The notes under the pieces were generated by a model. It worked only from the letters and a program-made list of their open reading frames with translations. It made no database searches and was not told the origin of the DNA. Positions 53,718-61,544 of a stretch of 64,000 bases of DNA are shown here, one piece after another (within the stretch, counting starts at the first letter, position 1; every line of letters begins with the position of its first letter). The position numbers and the translations under genes are program-made. The stretch spans positions 31,441 through 95,440 of the forward strand of contig CAYTGL010000007.1 in the NCBI GenBank assembly GCA_964437335.1, given 5' to 3'. The stretch is from JAITWN01 sp964437335 (GTDB taxonomy: Bacteria > Pseudomonadota > Gammaproteobacteria > SZUA-140).

Positions 53718-53990
53718 ATGCGGTATCTGATCGATGAAAACACCCCAATCCTCGCCACTAGCGGTAACTGCTCAAGCCTCCCCTGCCTAGAGCGGCTATT
53801 TTTGTCTGCCTATGCCGGCATAAGTGGGGCGAGCACGCCAATGGCCTTCGAGTGGCACCATCTGATCTATGAATCTGCCCGGTGCTGCGTGTTTCGAAAG
53901 GACGGAAAGGAAATCACCGTCGCCGCTGAGAACGTGGATCGCCATTGCGGGACCGAACGTCACCGCCAAGTTCTTGGATTTGCGGGCTAG
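53718..53990 (+). CDS. Hypothetical protein
   Basis: A 90-residue protein starting MRYLIDENTPILATSGNCSS with a GGGAG Shine-Dalgarno before its ATG. Several Cys (five in 90 residues) and the closing segment RHCGTERHRQVLGFAG are notable. No domain recognised; divergent from the methyltransferase gene, and the next small gene follows 50 bases later. Confidence 0.5.
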   Translation: MRYLIDENTPILATSGNCSSLPCLERLFLSAYAGISGASTPMAFEWHHLIYESARCCVFRKDGKEITVAAENVDRHCGTERHRQVLGFAG

Positions 53991-54040
53991 GTCAGCTCCG
54001 CCCGTTCACGCCAAATAACTTGAAAAGGTGAGGTAAACAG

Positions 54041-54307
54041 ATGCAGTACAATCCCGATCCGAATGACTTTGACCAGATTCTCGATGCCACGCTGGTGGAA
54101 TATCTTGGCTCTCAGCCAGCCCGAAACGCCTGGCACGTCGTCGCCATACTAACTTTGCGCCCTTCTCCTGCGACTTCGTTCGAAAGCTGCAATATCTCCA
54201 TCACCCACGCTCAAGTAATCCGGCTGCGAGACGACTTGACGGCCCTGTTGGCCACGCCAGGTTCTTGGTTGAATATTCCGATGCCAGACTTGGAAGACCT
54301 GCCGTGA
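54041..54307 (+). CDS. Hypothetical protein
   Basis: An 88-residue protein starting MQYNPDPNDFDQILDATLVE, with GGTGAGG ten bases before the ATG. Soluble, acidic, with no motif I recognise. It ends in MPDLEDLP and is followed 25 bases later by a perfect hairpin. Confidence 0.5.
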   Translation: MQYNPDPNDFDQILDATLVEYLGSQPARNAWHVVAILTLRPSPATSFESCNISITHAQVIRLRDDLTALLATPGSWLNIPMPDLEDLP

Positions 54308-54331
54308 CGAAGTGATTTCCGTGCGGAAGTT

Positions 54332-54355
54332 GGGTGCGGCATGGACGCCGCACCC
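54332..54355 (+). terminator. Hairpin downstream of small hypothetical gene
   Basis: GGGTGCGGC and GCCGCACCC form a perfect 9-bp stem around a 6-base loop, 25 bases after the gene's stop. No T tract follows. It is the only feature I see in the 309 bases between the genes at 54307 and 54617. Confidence 0.5.
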
Positions 54356-54616
54356 TGTGGAAGATGTCCGGCCAGAATGTTGAGAAGTGAAGGCTGGGGC
54401 GTCTAGACGTCGCCGAGGCTCGACTGTAGTTCCTACCACGTGACTGAACCTGTTAAGCTCCCTTGTTCTGAAATTTCACCAGCTCGTTTCTTGCTTCCAG
54501 TTTCAACTGGACGGCGAATAGGAAGCCAGCAAGAATGGGCCTGCACGGAATTGAAACGCTTCTTCGAATTCGTGAACGCTTATACCTGCTACATCTAATT
54601 ATCAGCGAGGAGAGGG

Positions 54617-55054
54617 ATGACGACAAACTGGGCGAGGGAAAACAGCATCTATCTGGATGAATTCAACTATCTTCGCAATTGCACTCCTCCCAAATATTTC
54701 ATTGAATTATTGCCGAAACGAGTGAATCAGCTCCTCAGGAATTATGGAGAAAGCTGGTGCGTCGTCATATGTGGCGATGAATTCAGCGAGTCGGACTATT
54801 TTGTAATACCGTATAGTCTATTCAAGCCGTTTTTGCAGGATAGATACATGCAGCCGAAAGGAAAAGCGCAACCAAACCCCGTGAGGTGGCTCTTTCAAGT
54901 GCGTGACCAGCACCTCACCTTTTTTCCTCCTGAAGCTACGAAGTATGAACTAGAAACGACTAAAGTGCCAATTGGGCCATACTATGGTAGCCGTGAGGCG
55001 TTTTATCGCACTCCGTTAGTATCCCTGCCTCCGCATTTACGCTCATCGTCATGA
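54617..55054 (+). CDS. Hypothetical protein
   Basis: A 145-residue protein (MTTNWARENSIYLDEFNYLRN ...) with GAGGAGAGGG before its ATG, an excellent ribosome site. Blocks such as YFIELLPKRVNQLLRNYGES, CVVICGDEFSESDYFVIP and WLFQVRDQHLTFFPPEAT suggest a globular domain. Its 3' end overlaps a convergent gene by 52 bases. The sequence is more AT-rich than its neighbours, which may indicate transfer. Confidence 0.6.
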   Translation: MTTNWARENSIYLDEFNYLRNCTPPKYFIELLPKRVNQLLRNYGESWCVVICGDEFSESDYFVIPYSLFKPFLQDRYMQPKGKAQPNPVRWLFQVRDQHLTFFPPEATKYELETTKVPIGPYYGSREAFYRTPLVSLPPHLRSSS

Positions 55055-55452
55055 TCTGGAGGACTTACCCAGGGGGAGGGTGAGGGCGGCATTGGCAAGC
55101 ACATCTTCTTGCTGAATGTGACGCTGATCGTTTTTAGGCCGGGGTCAATTTCATCTGATCCCGCTGGGGGAATCGTCTTCACAACGACAGGCGGTGCAGA
55201 GTCAAGGGTGACTGAGGGCTGTTCGTCGGCCAAAGCCTGAGCAGCGATGATCAGGAAGACGAATGTGGCAAAGGCATGTATCATGGCTTCGCCTTCGGGT
55301 CGGCTTTCAGATCGGATTGGCCTGACACGGCTCACGGCTTCCGACTTGTCGCCTGGCTTCTTCACCTGAATTTTCTGCTGCCGCATCTTCTTTTGCAGAT
55401 TCGGCAGCTTCGTGGCGGGTTCTCTCGGCCCTTGTCGCTCGTTCTTGGACAT
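55003..55452 (-). CDS. Truncated secreted Big_5-type domain protein
   Basis: From an ATG at 55284 the protein begins MIHAFATFVFLIIAAQALAD, a clear signal peptide, then SVTLDSAPPVVVKTIPPAGS and KTISVTFSKKM, the start of a bacterial Ig-like (Big_5) domain. The rest of the domain is missing; the final 30 residues are out of character, so it is probably cut or frameshifted. Upstream, in the same frame, the frame opens at 55452 with MSKNERQGPREPATKLPNLQ and its own ribosome site, as a separate small basic gene would, but without a stop before the signal peptide. Thus two genes may have been fused by loss of a stop, or the upstream start is an alternative. Confidence 0.45.
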   Translation of the reverse strand: MSKNERQGPREPATKLPNLQKKMRQQKIQVKKPGDKSEAVSRVRPIRSESRPEGEAMIHAFATFVFLIIAAQALADEQPSVTLDSAPPVVVKTIPPAGSDEIDPGLKTISVTFSKKMCLPMPPSPSPWVSPPDHDDERKCGGRDTNGVR

Positions 55453-55649
55453 GGTTCGGTCCTCTTCGTTGTCATTCTACTCGTCCCACCAATCCCCCGG
55501 TAGAATGGCGATCTCCATGATCCGCAAGGAGGCCAACACAATGCCGTACAAAATTGTAGCGACGGTTCATCCGGCTTGAACATTGTATTGGGGAGGATTG
55601 GTGTACCAATCTCGATCCTCTCCGGGGACGAAATCAGGAAGTATCACTG

Positions 55650-56273
55650 ATGGGACTTTTCGATTTTCTATTTGGCAGCAGTAAGAAGCGAACCAACGTC
55701 GAAGTGGTCCCCGATCATATTTGGATGACGACCAATGCCAAGTTTGCTGGGCTGACCAAGGAAGCGGAGGAACGCTCAAAGTCTGAGACTGTTGCAGTCC
55801 TGCTTGTGGCACATTTTCCCGACGTGCTTGAACGGCTAGATAAGATCGCCAACCAGCAGGCGTGGGATGTGCCGTGTAAAGCCATCCCTGCAAGCAATCT
55901 GAATATAGACCTTGCAAATGGCTTGAGTCTGGACGAGTCAGCCATCATCGACATAATCGTTGGTGAACGGCATCCTTTGCCATCGGTGGATGACCGTCTT
56001 GAAGAATTTGCAGATAATCTGCCCTGCCGCTGTCGGTTCTCGCATCACGTCTCGCTTGAAGACGCCGTGATGAAGGTCTTTGCCGGTGAGTGGGTTAAAA
56101 ACGTGCTGAAACGATTAGGAATGAAAGACGACGAGGCTATCGAGAGCCAGATGGTGTCTCGTCGCATCAGGCAGGCACAGCAGAAGATCGAAGGGCGAGC
56201 ATTCGGAAGCCTTGATGCCGAATCAGCAGCGGAATGGTTGGCAAAGAATTGCCCTGAATTAGAACTGAAGTAG
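55650..56273 (+). CDS. Hypothetical protein (MGLFDFLFG type)
   Basis: A 207-residue protein beginning MGLFDFLFGSSKKRTNVEVV. It has a Rossmann-like pattern: VAVLLVAHFPDVLERLDKIA, VPCKAIPASNLN, SAIIDIIVGERHPLPSVDDR, and a C-terminal helix where KNVLKRLGMKDDEAIESQMV precedes R-R-I-R-Q-A-Q. This family recurs in diverse bacteria as a single copy with no assigned role. Ordinary ribosome site and complete ends. Confidence 0.7.
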   Translation: MGLFDFLFGSSKKRTNVEVVPDHIWMTTNAKFAGLTKEAEERSKSETVAVLLVAHFPDVLERLDKIANQQAWDVPCKAIPASNLNIDLANGLSLDESAIIDIIVGERHPLPSVDDRLEEFADNLPCRCRFSHHVSLEDAVMKVFAGEWVKNVLKRLGMKDDEAIESQMVSRRIRQAQQKIEGRAFGSLDAESAAEWLAKNCPELELK

Positions 56274-56326
56274 ACCGAAGTGGCTCGTCGATCAGCGGAC
56301 TGGAAACTGCGAAGGAAGGTACAGGC

Positions 56327-56899
56327 ATGAATGAAATCCAGCCCGGTCGCTATCGACACTACAAGGGCAACGAATACACCGTCATCGGCACTGCCCGTCA
56401 CAGCGAAGCACTCGAAGAAGTCATCGTCTACCGACAAGAATACGGCGACCACGGATTGTGGGTTCGTCCGAAGCAGATGTTCTCGGAAACGGTGAAGGTC
56501 GATGGTCAGAATGTTCCCCGTTTTCAGCCCTTGGGGTCGAGCAGCGAGCAAGTCGGCGAGAGCATCAAGAACATCTTCGATGAACTCCCGCAGAATTTGC
56601 CCAAGGAAGTTGTCCAAACGCTCATCCGTGCCGCTGACCTGCGTATTGAACGGATCATCTCCCACGGCCACGTCTCAGCAGTGGACTTCTGGTACGACCA
56701 ACCGCAGCACGAGTGGGTCATCGTCTTGCAGGGAGCGGCGAGGTTGCAGTTTGAGGATGGTATGGTCGAGATGAAGGTCAGCGATTTCATCAACATTCCG
56801 GCGTTCAAGAAGCATCGGGTAGATTGGACGACGCCGGACGAGCCGACCGTGTGGCTGGGCGTGCGGTACGGGGATTTGACAGCGGGAGAAACATCATGA
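56327..56899 (+). CDS. DUF1653-cupin fusion protein
   Basis: A 190-residue protein. Residues 1-70 are DUF1653 (PGRYRHYKGNEYTVIGTARH, VYRQEYGDHGLWVRP), residues 80-190 a cupin: DFWYDQPQHEWVIVLQGAAR, EDGMVEMKVSDFINIPAFKK, HRVDWT and WLGVRYGD, i.e. the two cupin motifs with His/Glu ligands. Cupins of this type carry a metal and sense or convert small molecules. The stop overlaps the next gene (ATGA), so it is co-translated with the secreted hydrolase. Confidence 0.8.
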   Translation: MNEIQPGRYRHYKGNEYTVIGTARHSEALEEVIVYRQEYGDHGLWVRPKQMFSETVKVDGQNVPRFQPLGSSSEQVGESIKNIFDELPQNLPKEVVQTLIRAADLRIERIISHGHVSAVDFWYDQPQHEWVIVLQGAARLQFEDGMVEMKVSDFINIPAFKKHRVDWTTPDEPTVWLGVRYGDLTAGETS

Positions 56900-58707
56900 A
56901 GTTGTGCGTAATGAACACTCTGATCGGCATCGCTTGCTTGCTGCCGACTGTCATCGCCGCCGACGAGCCAAAAGCCCCGGCTACGGTCAAAGAACTCTTC
57001 GCCGACTTCGATCCCCGCAAAGACCCGCTCGATGCCAAGGTCGTGCGGGAATGGGAGAAGGACGGCATCGTCTACCGCTACGTCACCTATCACATCGGCA
57101 CGTTTAAGGAAGAGCCAGCCAGGATGGCGGCATTCTTCGCTTTCCCCAAAGAAGCCAAGCAGGTACCCGGTTTGCTCCATGTCCACGGCGGAGGTCAGCG
57201 AGCCTTCCTTCACGAGGTCGAGTTCTACGCCAAGCGTGGCTACGCCTGCCTGTCGATCAATTGGGGTGGTCGGGAGATGGAAGATGCGAAGCCCGGTGAC
57301 GCCAACACCGATTGGGGGGTCGTTGATCCGACACAGCAGAATGTGCCAGGATACTTCAACCTCAAGCCGGGCGACAAATACCTCGATCCTTTCGAGTCGC
57401 CCCGGAACAACAACTGGTATTTGCTCACATTGGGCGCAAGGCGGAGTTTGACGTTCTTGGAACAACAGCCGGAGGTCGATGCTGATCGGCTTGGCGTGTA
57501 CGGTCACTCGATGGGCGGCAATCTGACGATCTATGTTGCCGGAACCGACGACCGAGTGAAAGTTGCTGCGCCCTCTGTGGGCGGCTCAGGATTCCGCACC
57601 CAGCCCTGGCCGCTGCTGCCAGCACAAAGGAAGCAAACGCCGAACGGTGACGTGGACCTGTTCGATGCCACCATCGGATTCGAGTCCTATGCACCGCACA
57701 TCCAAACGCCGCTGCTTTGGCTGGGGGCAACCAACGACTTCCACGGCATTATGGACGACACGTACCGCACAGGGGCGCTGGTTCCCCACGAGGAAATGCG
57801 ATACTCCTTCACGCCGCACATGAACCACCGCTTCACCCCAGAGTTTGCGGTCACTCGGCCCTTATGGATCGACCAGCATCTCAAAGGAACATTCGAGTTT
57901 CCGGCAACCCCAGAATCCAAACTGCTGCTCTCAACCGCTGACAGTGTGCCGACGCTCGAAGTAATGCCGGACGGTTCCAAGCCGGTTGAGCGGGTCCACA
58001 TCCTGTATTCGGTTGATCCTGATCCGCAGGCCCGATTCTGGCGAACAGCCGAGGCGACAAATAAAGGCGACATTTGGGTTGCCAAGTTGCCGATCCTGTC
58101 CGTCGATGAGCCACTCTTTGCCTTTGCGAATGTGCATTATGGATTAGACAAACCAGAGACGGTGCCGTTTGCTCCACCTATCAACTCATTTGCGATCAGT
58201 TCGCTGTTGCACACGGCAACACCCGATCAGTTGCGTGCGGCGAAGGTCAAAGCCACGGATGAACCATCCACATTGATCGAAGACTTCTCGCACGACTGGC
58301 AGGACTGGTATCTGCTGTCCGCTGGAAATCCGCATCATTGGGAATACTCGACTCGCAAGATCACCGATCCGAAGTGGCGTGGGCAGGAAGGTCACGAACT
58401 TGCTCTCGACGTGCAGTCCGATAAGCCAAACGAGTTGGTGGTCGTGCTAACAGAGAACTTCTTCCGGTCGTACCGTGGGCGCAGCCAAGAGTATGTGGCG
58501 GCAGTTAAGCTCGATGGCGGAAGCGGAATGCAGAACGTGACCCTTTCGCCTCAGGACTTCAAGACCAGCGATGGCAAGGCGCTATCGTCGTGGAAGAACG
58601 TCGATCTGCTGTCATTCCGGGCATATTACGGTCAGGGTGAGAAGCTGATTGGCAGCAAGAACTGGAACGGCCCGCAGCCGGTGTTTCGGAAGTTGTATTG
58701 GCAATAA
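56896..58707 (+). CDS. Secreted alpha/beta hydrolase (acetylxylan-esterase/dienelactone-hydrolase type)
   Basis: A 603-residue protein with a signal peptide (MNTLIGIACLLPTVIAADEP). The oxyanion region is LLHVHGGGQRAF, the nucleophile elbow is VYGHSMGGNLTIYV (Gly-His-Ser-Met-Gly), the acid is in PLLWLGATNDFHG and the His is in HMNHRF. The C-terminal 200 residues are strand-rich (Big-like / carbohydrate-binding-like). Likely an exported esterase acting on polysaccharide decoration, in line with the many sulfatase/esterase genes of planctomycetes. Start chosen at the ATG overlapping the cupin gene. Confidence 0.8.
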   Translation: MKLCVMNTLIGIACLLPTVIAADEPKAPATVKELFADFDPRKDPLDAKVVREWEKDGIVYRYVTYHIGTFKEEPARMAAFFAFPKEAKQVPGLLHVHGGGQRAFLHEVEFYAKRGYACLSINWGGREMEDAKPGDANTDWGVVDPTQQNVPGYFNLKPGDKYLDPFESPRNNNWYLLTLGARRSLTFLEQQPEVDADRLGVYGHSMGGNLTIYVAGTDDRVKVAAPSVGGSGFRTQPWPLLPAQRKQTPNGDVDLFDATIGFESYAPHIQTPLLWLGATNDFHGIMDDTYRTGALVPHEEMRYSFTPHMNHRFTPEFAVTRPLWIDQHLKGTFEFPATPESKLLLSTADSVPTLEVMPDGSKPVERVHILYSVDPDPQARFWRTAEATNKGDIWVAKLPILSVDEPLFAFANVHYGLDKPETVPFAPPINSFAISSLLHTATPDQLRAAKVKATDEPSTLIEDFSHDWQDWYLLSAGNPHHWEYSTRKITDPKWRGQEGHELALDVQSDKPNELVVVLTENFFRSYRGRSQEYVAAVKLDGGSGMQNVTLSPQDFKTSDGKALSSWKNVDLLSFRAYYGQGEKLIGSKNWNGPQPVFRKLYWQ

Positions 58708-58808
58708 AGAAGAAGCGGCAAGACGTGTGAAGACCCGAGGGGCTACCGAATTGTCCCACAGCACGGCAGTTCACAGTTGCAGTCCGCTGAACTCAGAGGA
58801 GGCCCGTC

Positions 58809-59558
58809 ATGCTGACAAATCAGCACACAGGAACACGAATAGACGAGGTCGCACCGGGAATTTACCGCATCAATACTCCTCTGCGGATCGACGCCATTCC
58901 CGGCGGGTTTAATGTCAGCCAATACCTCATCGTTGACGACGAACCGATGGTCTTTCACACGGGCTGGCGGAAGTGGTTCCCGTTCGTGTCCGAAGCGATC
59001 TCGAAGGTCATTCCACTCGACCGCATCCGTCACGTCGGCTACTCACACTTTGAAGGAGACGAGGCCGGTGCCATGAACGACTTTCTGGCTGCTGCACCGC
59101 ACGCCGTGCCGTTCGCCAGTCACATTGGCTTGATGATATCGCTCAACGACCATGCCGACCGCCCAGGCCGAGGATTGACTGATGGCGAGACTTTTTCGAC
59201 GGGTCAGAAGACATGGCAGTGGATTGATACTCCGCATGTCCCGCATGGCTGGGACTGCGGCGTACTGTTCGACCAAACGACTCGTACGCTGCTGTGCGGC
59301 GACCTCTTCACCCAGGCCGGGGCGGAAACTCCACCCGTCACCGAATCGGAAATCCTCTCGGCCAGCGAAGCAATGCGCAAGCCGATGGATTACTATGCTC
59401 ACTCCACCAAGACCGCCACGATCTTGGAACGACTGGCATCTTTGAATCCAACGACGCTCGCTTGCCAACACGGCAGCGCCTTTCGGGGCAACGGTGCTGG
59501 CTTGTTGCGGGAACTCGCTGAGATCCTCGAAAAAGAATTGCAGGCGGAATTGGGCTGA
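58809..59558 (+). CDS. Metallo-beta-lactamase fold hydrolase
   Basis: A 249-residue MBL-fold protein with the ODP / FprA-like variant: HVGYSHFEGDEAGAMNDF (H-x-E-x-D metal site), WIDTPHVPHGWDCGV (His), TLLCGDLFTQAG (Asp bridging) and LACQHGSAF (final His). The H-x-E-x-D form is typical of the oxygen/NO-reductase-type di-iron subgroup, so a redox role is possible. Followed by one-base-overlap gene 59558. Confidence 0.85.
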   Translation: MLTNQHTGTRIDEVAPGIYRINTPLRIDAIPGGFNVSQYLIVDDEPMVFHTGWRKWFPFVSEAISKVIPLDRIRHVGYSHFEGDEAGAMNDFLAAAPHAVPFASHIGLMISLNDHADRPGRGLTDGETFSTGQKTWQWIDTPHVPHGWDCGVLFDQTTRTLLCGDLFTQAGAETPPVTESEILSASEAMRKPMDYYAHSTKTATILERLASLNPTTLACQHGSAFRGNGAGLLRELAEILEKELQAELG

Positions 59559-60148
59559 TGCCAAACGAAAACCCCTTCCGCACTGCCCTCATCGTCGTGA
59601 TCGTCCTCACGATGGCGGTCACCGTGTATCACCGGCTCCAGGCGGCCAAATCGGGCGAGAAGATTTCGCACACCGAAGAGGGCTACGTTTTCGCAGCGAT
59701 TCTGCGACTCTCCGGTCTTGCCCTCTGGATCAGCGCATTTGGCTACCTACTATTCCCGGCGTATTTTCAGTGGGCCGCAATGCCGGTGCCGGTTTGGCTT
59801 CGGTGGTCAGCCGTTGTCAGCGGCGCACTCTGCTCGCTGCTGATGTATTGGACGCTTTCCAGCTTGGGCAAGAACCTGACCGACACCGTGGTCACTAGAG
59901 CGGAGGCCACATTGGTGACGCACGGTCCTTATCGCTGGGTGAGGCATCCCTTCTACTTGACGGCGGCGCTGCTGATGGGTTCGGTGACACTGCTCACGGC
60001 CAATTGGCTGATCGGCGTCACGAGCCTGATCGTCCTTGGCTTGCTCGCCGTGCGGACGCCGAAGGAAGAAGCTATGCTGATCGAGCGGTTTGGCCAACAA
60101 TACCGGGATTACATAGCGAGGACGGGGAGGTTCTTGCCACGGATCTAG
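59558..60148 (+). CDS. Isoprenylcysteine carboxyl methyltransferase family (ICMT/PEMT) protein
   Basis: A 196-residue integral membrane protein with about five hydrophobic segments. The C-terminal signature is TDTVVTRAEATLVTHGPYRW, VRHPFYLTAALLM and KEEAMLIERFGQQYRDYIAR, the G-P-Y-x-x-x-R-H-P-x-Y and final E-E ... F-G-x-x-Y blocks of ICMT-type methyltransferases, which methylate small lipophilic or phospholipid substrates. The start overlaps the MBL gene stop by one base (TGATG). Confidence 0.82.
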   Translation: MPNENPFRTALIVVIVLTMAVTVYHRLQAAKSGEKISHTEEGYVFAAILRLSGLALWISAFGYLLFPAYFQWAAMPVPVWLRWSAVVSGALCSLLMYWTLSSLGKNLTDTVVTRAEATLVTHGPYRWVRHPFYLTAALLMGSVTLLTANWLIGVTSLIVLGLLAVRTPKEEAMLIERFGQQYRDYIARTGRFLPRI

Positions 60149-60222
60149 TGCATTTGAGTGTTCTCACCACTGATTGATACAATGTCCGTATGAACTCCCA
60201 CTCCCATCTCAAGGAGATTTCC

Positions 60223-60621
60223 ATGTCCCGCCTTCTGACTGTTGCCGTCGTGTTGTTGTTCCTCGGTTCTAACTCGTTGTTGGCCGACACGAATCACGAT
60301 CCCTGCTGGTTGGCCTGCAAAGACTGCGAAAGGTCATGTCTGGCCTGTGCAGACGCCTGCCTGGACGAACTGGCCGAAGGCAAAGCCGACCGGAAGCTGT
60401 GCATCAAACTGTGCCAGGATTGCGCCGACATCTGCGGAGTGTGCGCCAAGATCGCCGCCCGTGGTGGTCCTCTCGAAGCCACCATTGCTGCTGCCTGTGC
60501 CGAAGCCTGTGAGAAGTGCGCCGCTGAATGCGCCAAGCACAAGGATGATAAGGTGTGTCAGGCGTGCGCTGAACAATGCCGCAAGTGTGCCGAGGAATGT
60601 CGGAAGCAGGCGAAGAAGTAG
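60223..60621 (+). CDS. Csp-type copper storage four-helix-bundle protein
   Basis: A 132-residue Cys-rich protein with a signal peptide (MSRLLTVAVVLLFLGSNSLL). About 20 Cys follow in C-x-x-C / C-x-x-x-C patterns (CWLACKDCERSCLACADAC, CQDCADICGVCAK, CEKCAAECAKH, CQACAEQCRKCAEECRK), as in Csp proteins that line a helix bundle with Cys to bind many Cu(I). Start at the ATG with AAGGAG upstream; an in-frame ATG at 60190 lacks one. An exported member suggests periplasmic copper storage. Confidence 0.85.
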   Translation: MSRLLTVAVVLLFLGSNSLLADTNHDPCWLACKDCERSCLACADACLDELAEGKADRKLCIKLCQDCADICGVCAKIAARGGPLEATIAAACAEACEKCAAECAKHKDDKVCQACAEQCRKCAEECRKQAKK

Positions 60622-60677
60622 ATTCAACTCGCCACGATATAACCTTCGATTGTGGCGCATGGAGAGTAGTAATCGAA

Positions 60678-61148
60678 ATGCTTGTCACTGTCGTTGAAGG
60701 CGACCTCCTCGATCAAAACGTTGACGTGATCGTCAATGCCTGGAATCGCAATATCACCCCCTGGTGGCTGCTCCTGCCCCAAGGCGTGTCGGGTGCAATC
60801 AAAAAGCGTGGGGGCAAAGGCCCGTTCCGAGAGCTTGCCAGGCATGGATCGATGCCGCTCGGATCTGCGGTGTTGACCTCGGCGGGCAAGCTGCCTTTCA
60901 AAGGCATAATCCATGTCGCCGGGATCAACATCCTGTGGCGGGCATCGGAGCGGTCGATACGGGATTCCGTGCAGAATGCGATGAAGATCGTTTCCGACCA
61001 CCGTTTCTCGTCGGTGGCTTTTCCCTTGATCGGGGCTGGTTCCGGCAGCTTCAATCAGGAAAAGGCAATGGAAATCATTCTGGACGAGTTGAGCAAGTGC
61101 GACTCTAAGGTGGCAGTGACGGTCGTGGTATTCAAACGGTCGAAGTGA
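60678..61148 (+). CDS. Macro domain protein
   Basis: A 156-residue macro domain: VVEGDLLDQNVDVIVNAWNR (ADP-ribose pocket, V-N-A), LPQGVSGAIKKRGG, the Gly-rich loop, KGIIHVAG (catalytic-side His) and FPLIGAGSGSFNQEKAMEII (phosphate loop). Macro domains bind or remove ADP-ribose from proteins, nucleic acids or metabolites. GGAG precedes the ATG at 60678. It is a possible anti-toxin or NAD-signalling component, but no ART gene is near. Confidence 0.87.
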   Translation: MLVTVVEGDLLDQNVDVIVNAWNRNITPWWLLLPQGVSGAIKKRGGKGPFRELARHGSMPLGSAVLTSAGKLPFKGIIHVAGINILWRASERSIRDSVQNAMKIVSDHRFSSVAFPLIGAGSGSFNQEKAMEIILDELSKCDSKVAVTVVVFKRSK

Positions 61149-61303
61149 CACCACACCGAACCTCCCCCTTCCCACCCGTGTCCTTCCCGATCAATCCAAA
61201 CTCCAGAAAGGGCGGTGCGCCATGCTCAACCACGACCAGAACGACGAACACTCCTTTCGGGCCGATGAGTAAACGCCATTGAGGATTCCCCTCCGAAACA
61301 AAG

Positions 61304-61432
61304 GTGAAGCGGGGCGTCCGCATCGTCCACGGCGACAAACTGCTGGAAGAGAAGCCCGGGCGGAACGATCTCTGTCCGTGCGGGAGCGGGAAGAGGTTCA
61401 AGCGGTGCTGCCTGCGTGGAGGGCGGTTTTGA
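61304..61432 (+). CDS. Small SEC-C zinc-knuckle protein
   Basis: A 42-residue protein: VKRGVRIVHGDKLLEEKPGR then NDLCPCGSGKRFKRCCLRGG. C-P-C-G-S-G-K-x-x-K-x-C-C is the SEC-C zinc motif of SecA and other proteins. The GTG is the only start in the frame (a TGA lies 19 bases before it), with weak ribosome site. It stands 156 bases after the macro gene. A tiny free-standing SEC-C protein is plausible; alternatively it is a tail remnant of a larger gene. Confidence 0.5.
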   Translation: MKRGVRIVHGDKLLEEKPGRNDLCPCGSGKRFKRCCLRGGRF

Positions 61433-61476
61433 CGGGGCGAATCGGGATCACTACTTTTAGGGACGAATGAGGAATG

Positions 61477-61501
61477 GCCCTCGCCCCTGCGGGGCGAGGG
61501 C
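61477..61501. terminator. Hairpin upstream of element gene
   Basis: GCCCTCGCCCC, TGC, GGGGCGAGGGC: a perfect 11-bp stem with a 3-base loop, followed by TTCTTG. It ends transcription of the genes to the left. Its 3' arm and the following bases (18 nt, 61488-61505) are identical to 63056-63073 after the tRNA gene. Confidence 0.6.
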
Positions 61502-61544
61502 TTCTTGAGGCATACTCCAACGAGCCTGCGGTAAACTGGATGAC

